Below are positions 22,209-32,230 of a DNA stretch of 64,000 nt, in pieces (positions within the stretch are counted from its first letter, which is position 1; each line of letters opens with the position of its first letter). The DNA lies in assembly GCA_030762935.1 (NCBI GenBank), contig CM060887.1, positions 15,430,501 to 15,494,500 on the forward strand, in the 5' to 3' direction. Source of the DNA: Hymenopus coronatus (taxonomy: Eukaryota > Arthropoda > Insecta > Mantodea > Hymenopodidae). A model generated the notes under the pieces. The model was not told where the DNA came from and searched no databases. It was given only the letters and a program-made list of their open reading frames with translations. The position numbers were made by a program, and so were the translations under genes.

Positions 22209-23141
22209 TTTACTTTCGCTAGCACGTATGTTCATACAAAGTATATAATACCTTGAGAAGGTGATGTATTCCACTCAAAAATCCGATATTGAGATTTCGC
22301 CCGAAATACATATTTTAGGGTCCCCTGAATAAAAAATCTGAATGTGGTACACTCACATGACTTTATCTAGCTACTCTTGCAAAAGATAATTCTTCTTTCA
22401 ACACCACGCTAATCGAGATAAACATTAGCAGAATTTTGTTACTGGGCTAAAGTGATAGTCAAATGTTTTAAAAGCTGTCGTTATGTGATTGTCATTACAA
22501 ATCGCCTCTTTGCTTGGACAGCTGTAGAACAAAAGAAAAACGGAAAAACGAACACTCCTGTCTGTGAAAAGTATAAGTACTTCACAACTGAAACAACAAG
22601 GAATAACTCTGAAACGGTAAGTTCCACGAAAATAATGTTTATGACATAACCTGTGTATTTTAACGAGATCTACATTTTTTTTCTTTCTCTTACGGTTTAC
22701 TAGTTATTCTAAATTAAGCAAAATTCATTCAGAATAAACAGGTCTTTAGAAGCTATTCCCAGAAAATTCAAGATATACATTTTATTTTGATAGAAATTGC
22801 TTTAATATGTGATATTTTAATCAAAATTATTAGAGCTATTTTTAAGAAAAACAACATTTTCGAATTTTTTTCTATATAAAGAGTATTTAGGGGTGGGGAG
22901 ACTTTCTTGAAAATCTTCGTGTCGCGTCCTTGGAAGATACCAAACCTAAATACCAAGTTTGGTATTCAACCGTCTTTTCATTTTTGAGCTATGCTGTCCA
23001 CAGACACACGCACGGATCTTTTTCTGAAAATGCTTTTTTTGGACTCAGGGGGTCCTAAAACATGTATTTCCGGTGAAATCTCGGTATCGAATTTTTGGGT
23101 GGAATACAATACATTGTACATACGGGGCTAGAGAAAGTAAA
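22209..23141 (+). repeat. Fam-A copy with inverted terminal segment at the 5' side
   Basis: A reversed Fam-A end (TTTACTTTCGCTAGCACG to TTAGGGTCCCCTGAAT, 22209-22320) abuts the normal 5' start AAAAAATCTGAATGTG at about 22321. A full plus copy then runs to CTAGAGAAAGTAA. The outcome is a ~930-bp element with ~105-bp inverted ends. The 3' palindrome has lost its central part. Confidence 0.8.
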
Positions 23142-23291
23142 AACGTTTTAAACTATATGTGTGATAATTTAATTGTTTTCTCAAAGAAACCACGTGTAGT
23201 ACAGGAGTTGGATAGGTAGAATCAGACTGAAAAATTCAAGTGCCATGGCAATATGACGGCACTAAATTTCTCAACTCGCATATTTCCCGGT

Positions 23292-23293
<2 letters not shown>

Positions 23294-23344
<51 letters not shown>
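23294..23344. repeat. (GT)n microsatellite
   Basis: An uninterrupted GT run of about 50 bp at the position of the Fam-A microsatellite segment. It was probably expanded from the short CA-rich tract of the Fam-A copy that follows. Confidence 0.95.
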
Positions 23345-23345
<1 letters not shown>

Positions 23346-23930
23346 ACAGCATGATTCAAAAACGAAAAGTCGGTTAAAAACCAAGCGGATGCGGCACGAA
23401 AATTATCGGGAAAATCCTCCTACCCCTAACCTTTATAAGGAAGATTTCTCGAAAAATGTTGATATTCTCTAAAATGGCTCTAACGATTTCTTTAAATGCC
23501 CATATGCTTAAGATATTTTCATGACGAACTCTGAAGACCTATTCATTCCGAGTAACTTTTGACTTAACTGATGAACTGTAAGGGATAAACAAAATCTTAC
23601 TACACAAATAATATAGACAACTCGTAAAAACATATAATTTAAGTCCTATACATTATTTTGTAGAGTTAACCGTTTCTGAGATATTCTTTATTATTGGTTT
23701 CAATGTTAAACTACTTTTCTCAAACGGGAAGTCATATTTCCTTTCATCTCTCTTCTGTTTTATTGCTGGCCGTGTAAAAAGAACCGAATTTCAATTGTTT
23801 GACATAGGGATAGATTTTAAAAGATTTGATTATCGTTTAGCCTAATGTATTCCCTCATGTCTCTTCTACTGACAAGGAAGCAAGTACTAAGACCAATTCT
23901 GCTAGAGAGAGTCATGCGACAGGAGCACAT
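23345..23930 (-). repeat. Fam-A copy, 3' end replaced by microsatellite
   Basis: It runs from GGACAGCATGATTCAAAAACG through the usual blocks to GCTAGAGAGAGTCATGCGAC. The terminal palindrome is absent beyond the GT run. Confidence 0.8.
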
Positions 23931-24743
23931 GAGGTATTCTCACTTTGAGAGATGTTTTTTTAATCGCAATGGAATTTTCTTTAAATTATATTTTTAATAT
24001 TTATTGCCATATAAATGTTTATCAAAAAACACATATCAACTGATAAAATAAAGGTCGTAAAGAGCTTATAGTCTAAATTTTGCAACAATATAGCCAAAAT
24101 TGTTTCGTAATGGATTTTCATGCGAAGAAAAATGTAGTTTTGTTAAACGCGGGAGGGGGGGGGGAGAAAGAAAGAAAAATGAAATAGACTCACCATAAGA
24201 AATGCCGTGCACTATTGATTTAAACCCAGACATTTTAAAATGCTGCAGACTAACACATTATAAAGATTTAAAATGCAGGAAAATAGAGAATGTTTAGCGA
24301 TGAAAACAAAACATTACAAGTTTGGAACAAAATCCAGTCAGTTCATTGAGAGAATGTGCGTGTGAAATCTACAGCATGCAAAATATTTATACAATTAATA
24401 GACAAATTAATAACAATAATTATATTTTTCCAATTTTAACTCAATTTCGCAATGTTATTTAAATACTGTTTTAATCGACTAAACTCATTGTTCTAATAAA
24501 AATACTCCACGTGATGTATTTTTAAAAACATTCATGTCTAACCTCCAGTTTTACAGTACATGAATTTATAAATATATGTCATATATTATATTTTAACCTT
24601 TCTTTAATTATTGCAGGAAACACTTGATTTTTGAAAAGTTTATAATCTATTTCTCAAAATAGAGGTCTATATGGTCTAATGTACTTCTGAGAGGCAGTAT
24701 AAAAATACTGTACAATGTGTACCATTTGGAGCATTTTGAATAA
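23931..24743. other. unannotated AT-rich DNA
   Basis: Contains a G run (about 24150-24163) and AT-rich sequence. No gene recognised. Confidence 0.35.
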
Positions 24744-25006
24744 GAAAAATCTGATGTGTTACATTCACATGACTTTCTCTAGCTGCTCTCAGACAAACAT
24801 CTTACAAAAGATTATTCTTCATTCTACACATGCTAATTGAGATAAACGTTACAGGAGTGTTTTTATTACTTAGTCCCTTATAAGTAGAAGGGAACTAAAG
24901 GAAAGCGCTATGCTAAAGCGATAGTCAAATGTTTTAAAAGCTGCCGTTATGCGATTGTCATTGCAAATCGCTTCTTTGCTTTGCCAGGAGTAGAACAAAA
25001 GAAAAA
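24744..25006 (+). repeat. Fam-A copy, 5' part (interrupted)
   Basis: It starts GAAAAATCTGATGTGTTAC and runs to the CAGGAGTAGAACAAAAG block. The copy resumes at 27318 on the other side of the reverse-transcriptase element, with CAGACACTTCCTG repeated at both edges. Confidence 0.85.
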
Positions 25007-25017
25007 CAGACACTTCC

Positions 25018-25478
25018 TGAAAATAACTTTTCTCGGGCTATCAGCCAGGTGAATTCTGGAATAATTTCCAAGCTTTCAAGAGCTAACGTCGCTCTCATCT
25101 TCAGGGAATGATGTAGTCCAGTCCAGTCCAGTGTAATTGGCAGGCTGAGGGCAGCCCGAGGTGTGATAGACGTGTCCCTGTTCTCGGAGAGAACTAAACT
25201 ACGTTCTGACGGGATTGTGGGTTTTGTAGGATGGCGGGTGTGTTTTGGGGTTGTGGAGTGACAGGAGGCGAATATTGCTCCTTGACGGTTGCCTTGATGG
25301 TGCAACGGCCCTTGAACACCGCTGGTGTGTTTTTATCAAAATGTTTCTTTTGAGATTATAATTTTGAATCCAAGCAACTCTTGAAGGATTATAAGGAGCT
25401 TAGCCGTAGCAGTTGTTGGTGGTGCTCCTTCGTTACCGGGGATGCCCGCAAGCCATGCGGGGAAGCCGGTATCGCCTG
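25018..25478 (-). repeat. left inverted arm (antisense copy of the element's 3' end)
   Basis: It reads as the reverse complement of 26817-27272. The inner boundary is exact at GGTATCGCCTG|TGAACT; the matching inner edge at 26817 is preceded by unrelated coding sequence. The open frame at 24958-25305 (minus) is the antisense view of the duplicated 3' UTR and is not a separate gene. Confidence 0.92.
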
Positions 25479-26862
25479 TGAACTCCAGGGCGCACTCCGG
25501 CGCCTCAACCCCAAAAAGGCAGCGGTTCCTGACGGACTAACCCCCGCCATGCTCCGATGCCTTCCCATCAAGGCGGTACTCTTTCTAACCAAGGTTTTCA
25601 ACATGTGCCTCACCTTGTGCCACTTTCCACGCGAGTGGAGGGAGGCCCGGGTGATATGCATCTTGAAGCCGGGGAAAGACCCGTTACACCCATCCAATTT
25701 CCGATCCATCAGTCTCCTATCAGTTCTCTCGAAGGTTCTCGAGAGGCTAATACTAGCCCGCTTGTCCCCTCTCTTGGGCGACATTCATGCCATCCCAGAT
25801 CACCAATTTGGTTTTCGTCCTGGGCATTCTACACCCCAGCAACTACTGAGAGTGGTGGAGGCCGCTGCCCTGGGCTTCCAGGACAGAGCCTACACTGCGG
25901 CGGTGTCGCTGGACGTGGAGAAAGCCTTCTCTACGACCTGGCACGCGGGTCTGCTCCTCAAACTCATCCGACTGGAGCTGCCGACACACATCATACACCT
26001 ACTATACTCATATCTTAAACACAGATTTTTTGTAGTTTCAGTTGCGGGACACAAATCAACACCTAGGCCAGTAAGAGGCGGAGTCCCCGAAGGCTCTGTA
26101 CTTTCCCCTACGCTCTTTAGCGTCTACATGGCCGACCTACCAACAGTGCAGCAAGTCAACATAGCTCAGTATGCTGATGACGTGCTGTTATACTGTACAA
26201 ACAAACACCCACGCAGAGCCTTCAACCCTATCCAGAGACACCTCTGCCTCATCCAAGAGTGGTGCGAGCGTTGGCGATTGTCCATAAATCCGGAGAAAAG
26301 CCACGCTATTCTCTTCACCAAGCGCCGCTTTCCCGCAAACTTCCCCACATTCACGTACCTCAGACGAAGGATACAATGGACCAACACCATCACCTACTTG
26401 GGGGTGAAGCTTGACAGGGGCGTCAATTTTAGGGAGCACGTCCGTGGGCTGTGGTGCCGTGGCAATGGGGCTGCGGCCTCACTGTACCCGATGCTGAGGT
26501 CCTCGATGACGGTTCCCCTTAAGTTGCGCCTTTTGAGGGCTCTCATTATCCCCTTATTAATCTACGCCTGTGAGATCTGGGGCATGGAGGCAGACTCCAG
26601 TCTGCTGTTGCTTCAGCGGGTACAGAATAGGTGTCTCCGGGCTATCTATTCTGTGCCTCGAGGCTTTCCAACGAGACTCCTGCACGAAGCCTCTGGTCTA
26701 CCATACCTGGAGGACGAGATTAGGCGTCGGGCAACAAAATTCAACGAAGGGTTACCATTCCATCGGAGCGCCCTCGTTAGGTCTCTTGGGGATTACGATC
26801 CCACAAACCGCCGCTTCAGGCGATACCGGCTTCCCCGCATGGCTTGCGGGCATCCCCGGTAA
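25381..26862 (+). pseudogene. jockey-clade-like reverse transcriptase, 5' truncated, chimeric N-terminus
   Basis: The frame has 493 codons. The first ~33 come from the antisense arm and are not native. Homology begins near residue 34 with LRRLNPKKAAVPDGLTPAML, the usual start of a non-LTR RT domain. Visible landmarks are LKPGKDPLHPSNFRSISLLS, FGFRPGHST and SLDVEKAF (first catalytic Asp, about residue 178). GVPEGSVLSPTLF follows (canonical Q replaced by E), then QYADD (second and third Asp, about residues 263-267), WRLSINPEKS, YLGVKLDR and a jockey-like C-terminus, LQRVQNRCLRAIY. There is no endonuclease domain, no ORF1 and no RNase H. The frame is open and the catalytic Asp residues are present, so the RT part is fairly young. 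Without an endonuclease it should not move alone. Confidence 0.88.
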
Positions 26863-27272
26863 CGAAGGAGCACCACCAACAGCTGCTACGGCTAAGCTCC
26901 TTATTATCCTTCAAGAGTTGCTTGGATTCAAAATTTAATCTCAAGAAACATTTTGATAAAAACACACCAGCGGTGCACAAGGGCCGTTGCACCATCAAGG
27001 CAACCGTCGAGGAGCAATATTCGCCTCCTCCTGTCACTCCACAACCCCAATACACACCCGCCATCCTACAAAACCCACAATCCCGTCAGAACGTGGTTAA
27101 GTTCTCTCTGAGAACAGGGACACGTCTAACACACCTCGGGCTGCCCTCAGCCTGCCAATCACACTGGACTGGACTACATCATTCCCTGAAGATGAGAGCG
27201 ACGTTAGCTCTTGAAAGCTTGGAAATTATTCCAGAATTCACCTGGCTGATAGCCCGAGAAAAGTTATTTTCA
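26817..27272 (+). repeat. right inverted arm (native 3' end of the element)
   Basis: Contains the last 15 codons of the RT frame, the TAA stop at 26860 and the 3' UTR. Frames on either strand here (26844-27401, 26816-27064) are UTR shadows. The arm ends GAAAAGTTATTTTCA and is followed by a 32-nt tail that is absent from the left arm. Confidence 0.92.
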
Positions 27273-27317
27273 TACCGCAGCCAGGAAAGCTTCAAGTCAT
27301 GGTTCAGACACTTCCTG

Positions 27318-27925
27318 TTGGAGAAAAGTATAAGTACTTTACAATTGAAACCAATAACAAGGAATATCTCGGAAACGGTTACCTTCACAACAAAATCGTA
27401 AAGGACATGAATTGTTTTGACGTGATGTACATTTTTTTGTGCGGTGAGGTTTTGTCTATCTCTTACGGTGTACTAGTTAAGCAACATTCAGAAAAATTCA
27501 TCAGAATAAACCGTCTTCAGAGGCTATTCCCAGAAAATTCAAGATATGCATTTTATTTGGGATGTAAATATCTTTAATATACGGGATTTGAATCAAAATT
27601 GTCAGAGCCATTTTTAAGAAAATCAAAATTTTCGAATTTTTTTCCATGTAAAGGGTGGTTTGTGGCGGGGGATTTTCTTGAAAACCTGCATGTCGCATCG
27701 TTGGAAGATACTAAACCTAAATACCAAGTTTGGTATTTAACGGTATTTTCATTTTTGAGCTATGCTGTTCAAAAGCACACAGACATACACACACGTGCGA
27801 TCCTTTTTAATTTTTTTTTTTTTGACTCAGGGGGACCCCAAAATATATATTTCCGGTGAAATCTCAATATCGAGTTTTCGGGTGGAATAAAATACCTTCT
27901 CTATCCACTAAGTACATAGAACATA
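27318..27925 (+). repeat. Fam-A copy, 3' part (interrupted)
   Basis: It resumes with TTGGAGAAAAGTATAAGTAC and continues in register with the part ending at 25006. It runs through AAATACCAAGTTTGG and GGTGAAATCTCAATATCG to the first half of the palindrome (CTATCCACTAAGTACATAG). The second half and the GAGAAAGTAAA terminus are lost. Confidence 0.85.
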
Positions 27926-28979
27926 TGGACTAAAATACACTTTCAATTATTTGCAATTTTTTGTCAAAATTTTCATATGCATTCTCCCCAAGAGACGAGC
28001 ATCGGAATTAAGATCTCGCCCAAGTGATTCAAAGGATTGGATTTCGTTATGTGGTATAACTTGACCTGGGTAACAAGTACATGCAAGGGTAAACAAGGCG
28101 TGAGGCATTCGGATCGTCTATTGTTGTCCGTGTCAGAAGTGCCCGGTGGGCATAGGCATTGTCTTCCTTATGAATCCTCCCACCTACCTACTCTAACCAC
28201 ACGAAAGGCGATTTCCGGCAAGCTTAGAGATGACTTCCTAGTCATTGTATTTATGACATTCCAATATCGCAGCTTTGCAGTTCAAGGGTGAAGATTCAAC
28301 CTCTCAATTCAGAACACTCTTTGTGTTGATGTGGTGCAAGATGCACAGAGTAGACCAAAGAATAAGGCGATCTTAAAACCCGATTATTTCCGATAAGCTC
28401 ATGTCGATTTGACTCTTTTACATGTTTTCGTGTTGCCAAGCAGAGAGAAAGAGCAACCCTGCTCGCATGCTAGGCTGAATCAGCTACTGTGCACTGCGCG
28501 TGATTTTCAACTGCGAGGAAATTCGTTCACTGCAGTGGCGATATGCAACACTTTTGAGTTTGAAATACATAATCATAAATTAATATTATTATTATTATAT
28601 GTTCATGATTGGTAGAATAATTGTTCTGTTACAATGCCTCTGATATTAATATTGATATCTCTGATGTGAATATATATTGCCATATATTTGGTAGTCGTAA
28701 TTTAAATATTTTGCAAAACATAATGGAAATCATTATACTTGACATAGTAAAACAACTTCCTAAACTTGGTCAATACATGCAAACACATTAAACGGATGAT
28801 TTGTAACGATAAACTTTAACATTTATAGCAGCGAGTAGGAACCTTTTTGGTAATTAATTAATATCTAACAGAATTCGAAAAAAAAAAATTATATTTAAAC
28901 AGTAAATATGAACAGTTAAGTATAGGGTATCAATCCAAGCAAACTGTAACGTACTTGATAGTTGAAACATTACAAAAAT
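27926..28979. other. unannotated DNA
   Basis: 28030-28300 has somewhat higher GC content and open frames on the plus strand but no motif I recognise. The remainder is AT-rich. Confidence 0.35.
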
Positions 28980-29203
28980 GGAGGTTCAAACCCGGAGGAA
29001 GGCGATGGATTTTTTTCGAGTGAAAAAATCCTTGACATAGCTTTCTTCGAAAGCAAAGTAAAGCCGTCGGTCGTAGATTTACAGCACGTAAAAGAACCTC
29101 CAACCTGACAAGAGACCTCCGAGCAAAATTTAGTGATATTTCATGTCCATTTAGAATAGGACACTAAGAACCATACTAGTTAAATAAATCCATAAATGAC
29201 ACT
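28980..29203 (+). mobile_element. SINE1 copy, 5' truncated
   Basis: It begins within box B (GAGGTTCAAACCCGG) and continues through GATGGATTTTTTTCG, GTAGATTTACAGCACG and AGACCTCCGAGC to AATAAATCCATAAATG. Confidence 0.8.
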
Positions 29204-29636
29204 CAATTTAATATACAAAAAAGCTGAAACTCAATCAATGTACACCATTTTCTATACATAAGAAAGATTCCTCCCAGGCAGGGAGGAGTTGATGGCCTGA
29301 TCGTTGTATTGCTTTCTGTTCTTGACATACCTGATTGAAGGGAAGTCAGTAAAATAATTGATAGATCTCGATATTTGGAACACATTCTGTATCTTACGTT
29401 TTTGCCTCTGACCATTTTCTACGGAGATAATTTAGATTTTGTCAAAAACAAGAGACAAGACAAGCTAGTAACCTGCAGGTTGTGGTGTCACTTACACTAG
29501 GTCAGTACATAAACACGCCTCGCTAGGACATTGAAGGAATTCCTTACGTGTTTACTGTGCAAGTGTAGGCCAATCAGAATTCCAGTTGCACTCGTTATCT
29601 GCCAATACATTACACCTCCCTGCGTCGTGTTTGCAG
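29204..29636. other. unannotated DNA upstream of an exon-like segment
   Basis: No gene or repeat recognised. The pyrimidine-rich stretch at 29613-29636 could serve as a splice acceptor region for the segment that follows. Confidence 0.35.
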
Positions 29637-29709
29637 GTGACCGACGTGTTTGCATCCAGAAGCCGGTTCAGAAACCTGATCAACGTCAACGCAAGGCTGT
29701 CGAGTTCAG
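29637..29709 (+). other. exon-like segment (73 nt)
   Basis: A pyrimidine-rich acceptor, CACCTCCCTGCGTCGTGTTTGCAG, precedes 24 codons with strongly GC-biased third positions, unlike the AT-rich surroundings. The translation contains VTDVFASRSRFRNLINVNA. The right edge is CAG|GTCGG, a weak donor. I do not recognise the protein. A conserved exon inside a large intron-rich gene would look like this, but the length is too short to be sure. Confidence 0.35.
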
Positions 29710-29962
29710 GTCGGAATATTTCTTTAATTCTTTTAAGTGATTGTTTCGAAACCCTAGGTTTACTCTACGCAACTTACAAGTAACAAACCATTATCTTCGT
29801 ACATTCTTATGGAATTACGCATCAAATTTGAAACAAAGACCATTTATTTTTTCGAAATCGATTGATCAGAGGGCAAAATCTCATTAGAATTTTTGTGTTT
29901 GTAATGCTTCTATGGAACATATATTAGAAGGAATGTAGTAAATTCCTTTCCACCCGGTATAT

Positions 29963-30204
29963 CTACACATGCTACATATACCCAAGGTCATGGTTTCAAA
30001 TCCGGCGGAGGACGATGGATTTTTTTGGGTGTAAAAATCTTAGCACGGCTTCCTTCGGAAGGGAAGTAAAGTCATTGGTCCCGTGTCGTAGATTTACGGC
30101 ACGTAAAAGAACCTCAAGCCTAATAGAGAGGCCACTGAGCAAAATTACGCGGTCTAGAATGGGACGCTGAGAACCACAGAGTTGAAGAGCGTCCATGAAT
30201 AATA
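29963..30204 (+). mobile_element. SINE1 copy, head damaged
   Basis: CATATACCCAAGGTCATGGTTTCAAATCC (degraded box B) is followed by GATGGATTTTTTTGGG, CTTCCTTCGGAAGGGAAG, TTTACGGCACGTAAAAGAAC and GAGCGTCCATGAATAA. The 5' end is lost and the CTTTCACGCCC block is missing. Confidence 0.82.
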
Positions 30205-30424
30205 GGACCTTTTTACCGGGCAAGATTCTAGAGACCCAGCACTGCTGTCAGAAACCCATCTCTAACTAATGCTATGTGTTTACCCAATGCAGCCCATTTG
30301 ATCTAGCACAAAATCAAGCGAGTTAGTGTTACCTGGTGGAGCATCGAGTCATGATGGAGAAATGGACTGATGCTCGATATGCGTTTGCAGTTAAGGCTCA
30401 TAGAACATGAGCAAGACTATGCGC
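30205..30424. other. unannotated DNA
   Basis: No feature recognised. Confidence 0.3.
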
Positions 30425-30560
30425 AATTTTTAGAATCTTTAAGAGGGAATCTGCATGGAAAGTAATAACAAAGCGGTTATTAACTCCGTTAAATTGGGGA
30501 CAAAATGATCATCCCAAAAATCTCAAATAAGGAACAGAAAACTGACATAGAAACATTTTC
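30425..30560 (+). repeat. Fam-C dispersed repeat
   Basis: TTTTTAGAATCTTTAAGAGGGAA ... GCATGGAAAGTAATAAC ... AAATGATCATCCCAAAAAT parallels 18790-18915. Fam-A follows about 90 bp downstream here but is absent near the other copy. Confidence 0.5.
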
Positions 30561-30649
30561 CTATGAACAATTCGAATAGAACAATTGATGGCTGGAACAA
30601 ATAACCTGCAGAGGTAGTGGATACTTTGTCTCAAAGTGTAAATGACTTT

Positions 30650-30928
30650 GAAAACCTGATATGTTCCATTAACATGACTTTCTTTACATAATTATTGTTA
30701 AAAATCATGCTAATCGAGTTAAACTTTAGTAGAAATGCTATCTTGAAAGTAGAATGGAAATTATGGAATATATACTAGGCTGAAACGATAGTCAAATCTT
30801 CTAGAAGCTTGTTACCATGAGGATGAAATCGGTTTCTCTGCATTGCCAGAAGTTGACAAATTCCAATATGTGTATTTTAAAACTGGAACCAATGACAAGA
30901 AATATCTAAAAAATTATCAACTGCAGGC
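30650..30928 (+). repeat. Fam-A 5' fragment
   Basis: AACCTGATATGTTCCATTAAC to the AATATCTAAAAAATTATCAAC block, with an internal deletion around the TTGTTAAAAA block. It is cut off where a complete copy begins in the same orientation. Confidence 0.75.
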
Positions 30929-31728
30929 AAAAATTCTGATGTGTTCCACTCACATCACTTTCTCTACATCTTTGCAACAAATATTGGTTAGAAATCTTAT
31001 ACTTCTATTTACTTCATGCTAATCGAGAAAAAATTAGAAAATAGTCTTATTACTTGCTTCCTTGTAAGTATAAGCGAAATAAGGGAGTACCATAGGTTAA
31101 AGTGATAGTCAAAAGCTGGTTGCTATGTGATTGAAGTTCGTTTGTATTGACAGTAGTTGACTAATTCCTGTATGAGAAAAGTATATAAGTTTTTTAAAGG
31201 TAAAACCAAAAACAAGGAATATCTAAAAAATTATCAACTCCACAAAAAAAAGTATATAACATAAATTGTGAGTTTTAACTGTTCTATATTTTTTGTGTGG
31301 TAAGTTTCTGTCCATCTCTTACGGTTTAGCGGTTATCCAGAATACAATATTCTTCAGATGCTATTTGCAGAAATTTCAAGATATACATTTTATTTATCAG
31401 ATAAATATCTTTAATATACGATATTTTAATCAAAATCGTTATAGCCATTTTTTAAAAAATGAAAAAAGTTTTATGTAAAGGGTAGTTCGGGGTGGGGGGA
31501 TTTTGCTCAAAATCTTTGTGTCGCATTCCTGGAAGATACTAAACTTAAATACGAAGTTTGGTATTTTACCGACTTTTTGTTTATGAGTTATGTTCACAGA
31601 AACTTTTTTTTTCTGGATACAGGGGACCCTAAGACATATATTTCCGGTGAAATCTTGGTATCGAATTTTTGTGTGGAGTGCAATACCTTCTCTATACACT
31701 ACGTACATAGTGCGTGTAGAGAAGGTAA
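30929..31728 (+). repeat. Fam-A copy, near full length
   Basis: Starts AAAAATTCTGATGTGTTCC and ends GTGTAGAGAAGGTAAA. The microsatellite is reduced to one CACAG. The palindrome is nearly perfect (CTATACACTACGTACATAGTG). It lies directly behind a truncated copy, so it probably inserted into it. Confidence 0.87.
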
Positions 31729-31789
31729 AAAGCCTTTAGGCAAAATAGGAAGTGGCGTACACTGGAGAAAATCATTGCTGTAAGGACTG
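31729..31789. other. unannotated DNA between Fam-A and the CpG-containing region
   Basis: Short linker with no feature I can name. Confidence 0.3.
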
Positions 31790-32230
31790 CATTCGAGCGT
31801 AGTCCTTCCTAAATGTTGAGCGCGACGCTACTCTTGAATTCCATCCTTACGCTTCTCGTTATAAAATGTCGAGAATTCCCGTCGAAATGTTGCACACGTG
31901 TATAGGTAATTTGCGATCGGCGGGGTTGCCGATTCTTGTTCAGTTTTAAACTAAGGCACTTTCCTATTGGTTACGGAGACAATATGGCTACGTGGCAGGT
32001 GAACGACAGGTTTCGAGATTTCGTCGAGGTTAGGCTGCATTAGGTTAGGTTAGGTGTATGTAAACGAACTGGATGGAAGTAAGAGGTAAAATAGAACTTT
32101 CTGAAAATCGGCTCTTCTTTCCAACGCGAAATGACAATCTTCCGTTCGTTCTGTCTGCTTGCGCATGGGCAGCCATGTTGGTCAATCGACCAATGGCAGA
32201 GTCAAATCTAAAACTCAACTAGATTCTGCA
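31790..32230. promoter_or_regulatory. promoter-like CpG/CCAAT region
   Basis: Unlike the surroundings, this stretch is repeat-free and contains many CpG dinucleotides. It has an inverted CCAAT box (TCCTATTGGTTACGG near 31964), a direct CCAAT (GACCAATGGC near 32189) and two ATGGC sites of YY1 type: AATATGGCTACG near 31984 on the plus strand, and AACATGGCTGCC near 32175 on the minus strand. A short TTAGG run (TTAGGTTAGGTTAGG, about 32040-32054) lies between them. Each ATGGC opens a short frame. Housekeeping promoters of insects can look like this. No complete first exon can be defined. Confidence 0.3.

Larger units (their letters stand above)
25018..27304 (+). mobile_element. 5'-truncated jockey-like non-LTR element with ~458-bp inverted arms
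   Basis: The insert is bounded by a 13-bp direct repeat, CAGACACTTCCTG (25007-25019 and 27305-27317). Its outer parts are inverted copies of each other: 25018-25478 against 26817-27272, nearly identical with a few substitutions and small indels. The right arm is the natural 3' end: the last coding codons, the stop, then a 3' UTR with GATGAGAGCGACGTTAGCTC and CCTGGCTGATAGCCCGAG. A 32-nt tail follows the arm, with no poly(A). The left arm is therefore an antisense duplicate of the 3' end attached to a reverse-transcriptase domain that lacks the endonuclease and ORF1. The direct repeat fits target-primed insertion of the whole structure. Confidence 0.9.

Noticed and set aside
23294..23344. Z-DNA or regulatory role for the long GT run.
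   Set aside because: The run sits in the normal microsatellite position of Fam-A, and slippage is a sufficient explanation.
26816..27401. Open frames on both strands in the arms of the RT element (24958-25305, 25389-25784, 25557-26018, 26166-26439, 26816-27401).
   Set aside because: They are antisense or out-of-frame shadows of the RT gene or of its 3' UTR.
32036..32058. Telomeric repeat from the TTAGG run.
   Set aside because: Only three units; such short runs are common inside insect chromosomes.
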